Position numbers and translations under genes: made by a program. The notes under the pieces were generated by a model that worked only from the letters and a program-made list of their open reading frames with translations, had not been told where the DNA came from and did not search any database. 64,000 bases of DNA from Thermotomaculum hydrothermale (GTDB taxonomy: Bacteria; Acidobacteriota; Holophagae; Thermotomaculales; Thermotomaculaceae), in NCBI RefSeq assembly GCF_016592575.1, contig NZ_AP017470.1:1262501-1326500 (forward strand). The letters run 5' to 3'. This document shows, piece after piece, positions 23,942-31,301 of this stretch; the stretch's first letter is position 1, and the number at the start of each line of letters is the position of its first letter.

Positions 23942-26911
23942 ATGTTTGTTAAAGAACAAAATATAGAAGAAAAATTGATTAAAAAACTTCGTGAGCTTAA
24001 TTATGTCTATCGTTCAGACATTCGTGATAGGGAATCTTTAGAAAAAAATTTTAGGGAAAAATTTGAATCCTTAAATAGAGTAAAACTTACAGATAATGAA
24101 TTTGAGCGTTTGTTAGAACAGATAACATCACCTGATGTTTTTAGTTGTTCAAAAATACTTCGTCAACAAAATACCTTTGAACGAGAAGACAGAACTCCTC
24201 TGCACTATACACTTGTAAATATCAAGGATTGGTGCAAAAACACTTTTGAAGTGGTAAAACAAATCAGAATAAACACAAAAAACAGTTTTCAAAGATACGA
24301 TGTGATTTTATTGATAAATGGCCTTCCTTTGGTGCAAATTGAGTTGAAATCTTTAAAAATCAGCCCAAGAAGAGCCATTGAACAAATTGTAAAATATAAA
24401 AATGAACCTGGAAACGGATATGGCAATACGCTATTGGCTTTTATGCAGCTATTTATAGTTAGCAATTTTTCAGAGACTTGGTATTTTGTAAACAATAACA
24501 ACGAGCATTTTAAGTTTGATGCTAATGAACAATTTCTGCCTATTTACAAATTTGCAGATCCAGACAATAAAAAAATTACCCAACTTTACGAATTTGCCAA
24601 AAAATTTCTCTCTAAATGTACACTTGCCGAGATGATTGGCCGTTATATGGTGCTTATTGAAAGTGAAAGAAAACTCCTAATGATGCGTCCTTATCAGATT
24701 TATGCAGCTAAAGCTATTGTTGATTGTATTCATCAAAATAGAGGCAATGGCTATATCTGGCACACAACAGGTAGCGGTAAAACTCTCACTTCCTTCAAAG
24801 CTTCAACCCTTTTAAAAGATAACCCAGATGTGGAAAAGGTTTTGTTTGTTGTGGACAGAAAAGACCTTGATAAACAAACCCGTGAAGAATTTAATAAATT
24901 TCAGCCAGGTTGTGTTGAAGAGAACACAAATACAAGAATGCTTGTAAACAGGCTTTTATCTGATGATTATAAAAATAAAGTTATTGTAACAACAATTCAA
25001 AAGTTAGGGCTTGCATTAGATGGAAACAATAAGAAGGAATACAGAAAACAGCTTGAACCTTTAAAAAATAAAAGAGTAGTTTTTATTTTTGATGAATGCC
25101 ATCGTTCCCAATTTGGAGAAAACCATAGGGCTATACGCGAATTTTTCCCAAATGCTCAACTCTTTGGATTTACAGGGACGCCGATTTTTGAAGAAAATGC
25201 CTCATACAAAATAAGAGAGGGGAAAGAATTAAGATTTAAAACCACTGAAGATATTTTTCAAAAATTGTTGCATGCCTATACAATTACTCATGCGATTGAT
25301 GACGGAAATGTACTAAAATTCCGTGTTGAATACTACAAACCAAAGAGTGACACAGACATTGCCCCAAAAGACCTTCCTACTAAAAGGGCAATTATAGAAT
25401 CAATACTTGAAAAACATGACAAACTAACAAATTTCCGTCGTTTTAATGCTTTATTTGCAACTGCTTCAATCAATGATGCCATAGAATACTATGAACTTTT
25501 TCAAAAAATCCAGGAAGAAAAGCAAAAAGAAAATCCTGAGTTTAAACCTTTAAATCTTGCCTGTGTATTTTCTCCTCCAGCAGAAGGCAACAAAGACATA
25601 CTTCAGCTTCAAGAAGATTTGGAACAAGAAAAGGAAGACCTTAAAGTTGAGCCAAATAAAAAGAAAGAGGCACTTAAAAAAATCATTAGTGATTACAATA
25701 AAAAATATAAGACTCATCACGACATATTTAATTTTGACATCTATTATCAGGACATACAAAAAAGAATTAAAGATCAAAAATACCCCAATAATAATTTACC
25801 CCATAGGGAAAAAATAGACATAACCATTGTTGTTGATATGCTTCTTACAGGTTTTGATTCTAAATACTTAAACACTCTATATGTTGATAAAAATCTTAAA
25901 TATCATGGCCTTATTCAGGCATTTTCAAGAACAAACAGAGTGCTTAACAACACAAAACCTTATGGAAATATTATTGATTTTAGAGCGCAAAGAAATAATG
26001 TTGACGAGGCTATTGTTCTATTTTCTGGAGAGAAAAAGAAAGGAGCAAAAGAAATATGGATTGTTGACCCTGCTCCAGTGATTATAGAAAAATATAAAAA
26101 TGCAGTTGAAAATCTAAAAACTTTTATGGAATCACAAAATCTTGAATTTAACCCGTCAGAAGTTGCAAATCTTAAAGGAGATGAAGCCAGAATTGAGTTT
26201 ATAAATACCTTTAAAGAAGTTCAACGGTTGTTTACTCAGATTGACCAGTACACTGATATATCAGATGAGGATAAGAAAAAGATTGAAGAGCTTTTGCCTG
26301 AAGAAAGTTTGACAAGTTTTCGTACGGTTTACCTTGACCTTGCAAGAGACATTAGAGAGCGTCAGGGAAAAACAAAAGACTCTGATGACCCCATTCAGCA
26401 GGTTGATCTGGAATTTGTGCTATTTGATTCCGCTTTGATTGATTATGATTACATAATGAAATTAATTAGTAAATATACATATCAAGAGCCCAAAAAGCAG
26501 GAAGTTACAAGAACCCAACTTATAGAAATGCTTTCGTCAAATGCAAAATTTTTAGATGAAAAAGAAGACCTTATTGAATATATAAACAGCCTTGAAAAAG
26601 AAAAACCTTTAAACGAAGAGGATGTTAGAAAAGGCTATGAGATTTTTAAGGAGAATAAAAGGAAAAATGAGCTAAAGGAGATTGCTAAAAAGCATGGGAT
26701 AGAATTTAGTTCTTTATTTAACTTTGTAAATAATATTCTTGATAGAATGATATTTGATGCAGATGCCTTAACTGAGCTTTTGGCTCCTTTAAATTTAGGC
26801 TGGAAGGCAAGAGCAAAAAAAGAACTTGCATTAATGGATGATTTGATACCTATTCTTAGAAAACTTGCACAAGGGCAAAATATTTCAGGATTAGAGGTTT
26901 ACGATGAGTGA
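23942..26911 (+). CDS. hsdR: Type I restriction enzyme motor/nuclease subunit HsdR
   Basis: A 989-residue HsdR of the EcoR124I-like (type IC) kind. The N-terminal PD-(D/E)xK nuclease shows RYDVILLINGLPLVQIELK (~residues 116-135). The SF2 translocase has Walker A TTGSGKT (~277-283), DECH (FDECHRS), FTGTP and a motif VI-like IQAFSRTNR, followed by a helical C-terminus that binds the methylase. It cleaves unmethylated DNA after ATP-driven translocation, in complex with HsdM2S. AGGAG precedes the ATG. It overlaps hsdS by 8 bp and heads the operon hsdR-hsdS-prrC-hsdM. All motifs are intact. Confidence 0.95.
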   Translation: MFVKEQNIEEKLIKKLRELNYVYRSDIRDRESLEKNFREKFESLNRVKLTDNEFERLLEQITSPDVFSCSKILRQQNTFEREDRTPLHYTLVNIKDWCKNTFEVVKQIRINTKNSFQRYDVILLINGLPLVQIELKSLKISPRRAIEQIVKYKNEPGNGYGNTLLAFMQLFIVSNFSETWYFVNNNNEHFKFDANEQFLPIYKFADPDNKKITQLYEFAKKFLSKCTLAEMIGRYMVLIESERKLLMMRPYQIYAAKAIVDCIHQNRGNGYIWHTTGSGKTLTSFKASTLLKDNPDVEKVLFVVDRKDLDKQTREEFNKFQPGCVEENTNTRMLVNRLLSDDYKNKVIVTTIQKLGLALDGNNKKEYRKQLEPLKNKRVVFIFDECHRSQFGENHRAIREFFPNAQLFGFTGTPIFEENASYKIREGKELRFKTTEDIFQKLLHAYTITHAIDDGNVLKFRVEYYKPKSDTDIAPKDLPTKRAIIESILEKHDKLTNFRRFNALFATASINDAIEYYELFQKIQEEKQKENPEFKPLNLACVFSPPAEGNKDILQLQEDLEQEKEDLKVEPNKKKEALKKIISDYNKKYKTHHDIFNFDIYYQDIQKRIKDQKYPNNNLPHREKIDITIVVDMLLTGFDSKYLNTLYVDKNLKYHGLIQAFSRTNRVLNNTKPYGNIIDFRAQRNNVDEAIVLFSGEKKKGAKEIWIVDPAPVIIEKYKNAVENLKTFMESQNLEFNPSEVANLKGDEARIEFINTFKEVQRLFTQIDQYTDISDEDKKKIEELLPEESLTSFRTVYLDLARDIRERQGKTKDSDDPIQQVDLEFVLFDSALIDYDYIMKLISKYTYQEPKKQEVTRTQLIEMLSSNAKFLDEKEDLIEYINSLEKEKPLNEEDVRKGYEIFKENKRKNELKEIAKKHGIEFSSLFNFVNNILDRMIFDADALTELLAPLNLGWKARAKKELALMDDLIPILRKLAQGQNISGLEVYDE

Positions 26912-28151
26912 AAAAGAGAAGAAAAAACTAATCCCAAAATTTAGGTTCCCCGAGTTTAAGGATTCAGGCGAGTGGAAAAAAATTCCTATTTCAAATGTTC
27001 TTATAGAACATAAAAGTATAAGTACAGGAAGAGAAAAAGTGTATTCTGTATCAGTAAATAAAGGATTAGTAGAACAAATAAAACATCTTGGCAGAAGTTT
27101 TGCTGCAGCTAATACAAAAAACTATAAGTTAGTTTTACCTGGAGATGTCGTATATACTAAAAGTCCTACTGGTGATTTTCCTTTTGGAATTATCAAACAA
27201 AGTAAGTTAAATTTTTCCGTAATAGTATCTCCGTTATATTTGGTTTTTTCTCCCCCAAATTATGCTATTGGAACTATTTTAAATTCATATTTTGAATCAC
27301 CAGAAAGAGCTAAAATTTATCTTGAACCACTTATTCAAAAAGGTCCTAAGAATACAATAAACATTACTCCCCAGAGGTTTCTTTCGGGGAAAATATCATT
27401 GCCACCCGAAGAAAATGAACAGCAAAAGATAGCTGATTGTCTTTCGTCGATTGATGAGGTTATAGAGTTAGAAGAAAAGAAACTTGAAAAATTGCAAAAG
27501 CACAAAAAAGGTCTAATGCAAAATCTCTTTCCAAATGAAGGCGAAAAAGTTCCCCGTTTCCGTTTTCCCGAGTTTAAGGATTCAGGGGAGTGGGAAGAAA
27601 AAAGATTGGGAGAAATTTTTCAAGAAAGAAATGAAAGAAATGGCAATGGAAAATTTGAATTGCTTTCTGTTACTATTTCAAAAGGTGTTGTAAAAACATC
27701 TCAATTAGAACGAAAAAATAATACTACTTCTGATTTCTCAAATTATAAGAAAGTTTATCCTAATGACATTGTCTATAATTCAATGAGAATGTGGCAAGGA
27801 GCCAGTGGTGTTTCAAAATGGAGTGGAATTGTTAGCCCGGCATATACAGTGCTAAAACCTCTAAGTGATCAAAATTCGGTCTTTTGGGCTTATTATTTTA
27901 AGAAATCAACAAGTGTAGAAAATTTTAAACGTTTTTCTCAAGGGTTAACTCCTGACACTTGGAATTTAAAATTCCCTATTTTTTCAAAAATTAAAATGAT
28001 AGTTCCAAAATTAAAAGAAGAACAGCAAAAAATTGCTGACTGTCTTTCATCACTCGATGAGATTATAGAACTTCAGACTAAGAAGATAGAGCTATTAAAA
28101 CAACACAAAAAAGGATTGATGCAAGGATTATTTCCTTCAATTGAGGATTAG
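26904..28151 (+). CDS. hsdS: Type I restriction specificity subunit HsdS
   Basis: A 415-residue HsdS with two target-recognition domains in tandem, each opened by P-x-FRFPEFKDSGEW (near residues 11 and 213) and closed by a conserved helix (EQQKIADCLSSIDEVIELEE; EQQKIADCLSSLDEIIELQT) ending in HKKGLMQ. Each domain recognises one half of a bipartite DNA target; the helices set their spacing. The two halves share long near-identical DNA stretches (20 identical bases at 26949-26968 and 27567-27586). The target sequence cannot be predicted. Confidence 0.95.
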   Translation: MSEKEKKKLIPKFRFPEFKDSGEWKKIPISNVLIEHKSISTGREKVYSVSVNKGLVEQIKHLGRSFAAANTKNYKLVLPGDVVYTKSPTGDFPFGIIKQSKLNFSVIVSPLYLVFSPPNYAIGTILNSYFESPERAKIYLEPLIQKGPKNTINITPQRFLSGKISLPPEENEQQKIADCLSSIDEVIELEEKKLEKLQKHKKGLMQNLFPNEGEKVPRFRFPEFKDSGEWEEKRLGEIFQERNERNGNGKFELLSVTISKGVVKTSQLERKNNTTSDFSNYKKVYPNDIVYNSMRMWQGASGVSKWSGIVSPAYTVLKPLSDQNSVFWAYYFKKSTSVENFKRFSQGLTPDTWNLKFPIFSKIKMIVPKLKEEQQKIADCLSSLDEIIELQTKKIELLKQHKKGLMQGLFPSIED

Positions 28152-28153
28152 AA

Positions 28154-29248
28154 ATGGCAAATAATAATATATCAACTTTTAATACAATTGAAGAGCTTGC
28201 ACAGTATTTAAGGCAACAATTAGAAAATAAGAAAGTTATATTAATATATGCTTATAACGGAACTGGTAAAACCCGTCTTTCAATGGCTTTTAAGGATTTA
28301 GGAAAGCAAGGAGATGAAAGGGACACACTTTATTTTAATGCGTTTACAGAAGATTTATTTGTCTGGGATAATGACCTTGAAAATGATACCTATAGAATGC
28401 TTAAAATGAATACAGCGTCTCGCTTTTTCAAGGGACTTCAAGAGTTTGAGATAGAAAACAGAATCGCATCTTTTTTACATAGATATGCTGATTTTAACTT
28501 TGACATAGATTACAGTGAAGGAACCATCCGTTTTTGGAGAGAAGTGAATAAAGATAATGAACCGATACTAATTAAAATATCTCGTGGTGAAGAAAATATC
28601 TTTATTTGGTGTTTTTTTGTTGCTATTGCTCAACTTGCTATAGATAAACAGGAGGCATACGAATGGGTTAATTACATTTATATCGATGACCCTATTTCCT
28701 CCCTTGATGACAATAATGCAATAGCTGTGGCTGCTACTCTTTCAAAATTGATAAAGGGACAGGACGATATTAAGGTTGTGATTTCTTCTCACCATACATT
28801 GTTTTTTAATGTTCTATGTAATGAAATGGGAAGAGCCTTAAAGTATTTCTTAAGCTATAAAGATGATAAATATGAATTAAGAAGTACCAATGATACACCG
28901 AGATTTTATCACGTTGCTATGTTAAAGGAGCTTTATGAGGTTGCTAAATCAGGAAAGATTTATACTTATCATTTTACAATTCTTAGAAGTATTTTAGAAA
29001 AAACAGCAACTTTTCACGGATTTAACAGTTTTAAAGATGTAGTAAAAAGGTTTGATGATGATGAAGAGGGCATTATTTATACTCGTGTGATTAATCTTTT
29101 GAGTCATGGTAATTATTCTATTTTTGAACCTATTGAAATGCTTGAAGAAAACAAAAAATATTTTAGGGAAATATTAGAAGATTTTATGAAGAATTATAGA
29201 TTTAATCCAGAGTTATTCCCCCAGGAAACTATAGAAGAGGAGGCTTAA
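28154..29248 (+). CDS. prrC: PrrC-type tRNA anticodon nuclease
   Basis: A 364-residue protein that matches E. coli PrrC throughout, as I recall that sequence. The N-terminal ABC-like NTPase has YAYNGTGKTRLS (Walker A, 36-40), NAFTEDLFVWDNDL, ISRGEENIFIW (signature), YIDDPISSLDDN (Walker B, 177-184) and an H-loop ISSHHTLFFNVL. The C-terminal nuclease keeps the catalytic triad R278, E282 (YHFTILRSILEKTATF) and H318 (RVINLLSHGNYS). Known PrrC lies silent in a type I restriction complex and cuts tRNA-Lys at the wobble base when a phage peptide blocks restriction. The gene sits 2 bp after hsdS and 1 bp before hsdM, the expected setting. Its target tRNA here is not known. Confidence 0.93.
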   Translation: MANNNISTFNTIEELAQYLRQQLENKKVILIYAYNGTGKTRLSMAFKDLGKQGDERDTLYFNAFTEDLFVWDNDLENDTYRMLKMNTASRFFKGLQEFEIENRIASFLHRYADFNFDIDYSEGTIRFWREVNKDNEPILIKISRGEENIFIWCFFVAIAQLAIDKQEAYEWVNYIYIDDPISSLDDNNAIAVAATLSKLIKGQDDIKVVISSHHTLFFNVLCNEMGRALKYFLSYKDDKYELRSTNDTPRFYHVAMLKELYEVAKSGKIYTYHFTILRSILEKTATFHGFNSFKDVVKRFDDDEEGIIYTRVINLLSHGNYSIFEPIEMLEENKKYFREILEDFMKNYRFNPELFPQETIEEEA

Positions 29249-29249
29249 A

Positions 29250-30857
29250 GTGACTAACAATGATAACAATAAACTTGGTAAGGTATTATGGAATATTGCA
29301 AATGAACTTCGTGGTTCAATGAATGCCGACGATTTTAGAGATTATATGCTTTCGTTTTTATTTTTACGGTATATATCTGATAATTATGAAGAGGCTGCAA
29401 AAAAGGAATTGGGAAGTGATTGGCCTGAATTAGAAGAAGATGACAGGCGTTCCCCTCTTTCTGTTTGGTATGAAAAAAATAAAGAAGATGTAGAAGAGTT
29501 TGAAAAGCATATGCGTAGAAAAGTGCATTATGTTATAAAACCTGAGTATCTATGGAATAGTATTGCCGAAATGGCCCGCATCCAAAATAATGATTTATTA
29601 AAAACTTTAGAAAGGGGATTTAATTTTATAGAAAATGAATCTTTTTCAAGGAATTATAAAGGCCTTTTCTCAGAGATAAATCTTAACTCGGAAAAACTCG
29701 GCAAAAACTATGAAGAAAGGAATAAAAGACTTTGTGCAATTATTCAAAAAATTTCAGAGGGATTCTCAGAGTTCCCTAAAGATAGAGACCTTCTTGGTGA
29801 CGCATATGAATATTTAATAGGACAGTTTGCAGCAGGCTCAGGGAAAAACGCAGGAGAATTTTACACACCACAGCAAATTTCAAGTATTTTATCTGGTATT
29901 GTCTCTTTAGATAGCCAAGACCCTTCAACAGGACGTAGAGCAAAATTAAATAAAGTACTCGATTTCGCATGCGGTTCAGGTTCATTGCTCCTTAATGTAA
30001 GAAAACATATGGGAAAAAATGTAGGGAAACTTTACGGACAGGAAAAAAATATTACCACGTATAACCTTGCTCGTATGAATATGCTTTTACATGGTGTAAA
30101 AGATACTGAATTTGAAATTTTTCACGGAGATTCATTAACAAATGATTGGGATATTTTAAGAGAAGAAAATCCTGCTAAAAAGATGGAATTTGATGCAGTT
30201 GTCGCAAATCCGCCTTTTAGTTATCGCTGGAATCCCCCAGAATCATTAAAAGACGATTTTAGGTTTAAGGGATATGGACTTGCACCTAAATCTGCGGCTG
30301 ATTTTGCTTTTTTGCTTCACGGTTTTCATTTTTTAGCAAAAGACGGAACAATGGCAATTATTTTACCCCATGGTGTTTTATTTAGAGGAGGCGTTGAGAA
30401 AAAAATTCGTAAAAAATTGCTTTTAGATGGAAATATTGACACTGTTATAGGACTTCCTCCAAAACTTTTTTATTCTACAGGCATTCCCGTTTGTATTCTT
30501 GTTTTAAAGAAATGTAAGAAATTTGATGATGTTCTATTTATTAATGCAAGTGAACATTTTGAAAAGGCTAAAAGGCAAAATGTATTGTTGCCTGAACATG
30601 TTAAAAAGATTGTAGAAACCTATCAGTATCGAAAAGAAGAGAAACGTTTTTCTCGTCGTGTTTCACTGGATGAAATAAAAGAAGAACATGATTTTAATTT
30701 AAATATTTCCCGTTATGTAAGCACTGCTAAGCCAGAGGAACCAGTTGATATTTATAAAGTTAACGAAGAATTGAAGGAAATAGAGAAAAAATTAAAGCAT
30801 GCAAAGGAAAAACACAATAAATTTCTTGAAGAACTAAGACTTAAGTTACTTCCATAA
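29250..30857 (+). CDS. hsdM: Type I restriction-modification DNA methyltransferase HsdM of the prrC operon
   Basis: A 535-residue EcoR124I/EcoprrI-like HsdM. HsdM_N domain at the start (NIANELRGSMNADDFRDYML), N6_Mtase core with SAM motif DFACGSGSLLL (~residue 240) and catalytic ANPPFSYRW (~319-323), and a charged helical C-terminus that contacts HsdS. Start GTG 29250 has a GAGGAGG site six bases upstream; no ATG competes. It closes the operon. It differs clearly from the orphan HsdM at 20377, so the two belong to different systems. With HsdS alone it would protect host DNA. Confidence 0.94.
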   Translation: MTNNDNNKLGKVLWNIANELRGSMNADDFRDYMLSFLFLRYISDNYEEAAKKELGSDWPELEEDDRRSPLSVWYEKNKEDVEEFEKHMRRKVHYVIKPEYLWNSIAEMARIQNNDLLKTLERGFNFIENESFSRNYKGLFSEINLNSEKLGKNYEERNKRLCAIIQKISEGFSEFPKDRDLLGDAYEYLIGQFAAGSGKNAGEFYTPQQISSILSGIVSLDSQDPSTGRRAKLNKVLDFACGSGSLLLNVRKHMGKNVGKLYGQEKNITTYNLARMNMLLHGVKDTEFEIFHGDSLTNDWDILREENPAKKMEFDAVVANPPFSYRWNPPESLKDDFRFKGYGLAPKSAADFAFLLHGFHFLAKDGTMAIILPHGVLFRGGVEKKIRKKLLLDGNIDTVIGLPPKLFYSTGIPVCILVLKKCKKFDDVLFINASEHFEKAKRQNVLLPEHVKKIVETYQYRKEEKRFSRRVSLDEIKEEHDFNLNISRYVSTAKPEEPVDIYKVNEELKEIEKKLKHAKEKHNKFLEELRLKLLP

Positions 30858-30880
30858 TTTTGTGTTATTTGTAAACAAAA

Positions 30881-31045
30881 AATATAATAATTGACTGGAC
30901 AATAAGGGAAAGCGCAAGGGCAAAATTAAGAGTAATTATTAAAAGAACTTTAAGAAAATACGGTTACCCGCCAGATATGCAAAAGCTGGCAACAGAAACT
31001 GTTTTAAAACAGGCTGAGCTTATTGCAAATGATTTGACTACATAA
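30881..31045 (+). pseudogene. C-terminal relic of a second, DUF3387-type hsdR
   Basis: Open from about 30881 to TAA 31043-31045 without a start codon. The reading contains IDWTIRESARAKLRVIIKRT, then LRKYGYPPDMQKLATETVLK and QAELIAND, the characteristic last ~50 residues of DUF3387-containing type I HsdR proteins. The complete HsdR at 23942 has an unrelated C-terminus, so this is not a duplication of it. It is a stump of a deleted gene 23 bp after hsdM. The remaining gap to the tRNA holds nothing else. Confidence 0.85.
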
Positions 31046-31108
31046 AAACTACTAAAACTCAATATTCAAAAAAATTGTTAATGGCTTTAAAAAAAATGTG
31101 GTGGAAAG

Positions 31109-31198
31109 TGGTGCCCGGGGCCGGACTCGAACCGGCACGGAGCCACAAGGTCCGCAGGATTTTAAGTCCTGTGTGTCTGCCAATTCCACCACCCGGGC
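31109..31198 (-). tRNA. tRNA-Leu (UAA anticodon)
   Basis: Acceptor stem GCCCGGG (31198-31192) pairs with CCCGGGC (31119-31113), followed by discriminator A and an encoded CCA (31111-31109). The anticodon stem CAGGA/TCCTG encloses CTTAAAA, giving anticodon TAA (31164-31162), which reads UUA. A long variable arm (class II tRNA) and GGTTCGAGTCC T-loop region are present. The 3' end faces the restriction island. UUA is a common leucine codon in this AT-rich genome. Confidence 0.97.
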
Positions 31199-31208
31199 TC
31201 GCTAAAAA

Positions 31209-31237
31209 ATATTACCAATTAGAGTGAAGAAAGTCAA
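31209..31237 (-). promoter_or_regulatory. Promoter of tRNA-Leu
   Basis: On the minus strand TTGACT (31237-31232), a 17-bp spacer and TAATAT (31214-31209), placing the start a few bases before the mature 5' end at 31198. Confidence 0.75.
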
Positions 31238-31262
31238 CTTTTTTTAATAAATTAGTAAACAA

Positions 31263-31288
31263 AAAAAGCGGGATTTCTCCCGCTTTTT
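31263..31288 (-). terminator. Rho-independent terminator of clpB
   Basis: AAAAAGCGGGA-TTTC-TCCCGCTTTTT: 6-bp GC-rich core plus five A-T pairs; on the minus strand it ends in a T7 run. It lies 14 bp past the clpB stop and separates it from the tRNA promoter. Confidence 0.9.
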
Positions 31289-31301
31289 AAATCTTTTAAT
31301 T

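Noticed and set aside
20101-31250. Prophage or integrative element
   Set aside because: No integrase, transposase, capsid or repeat-flanked ends were found; ORF6N alone is not enough.
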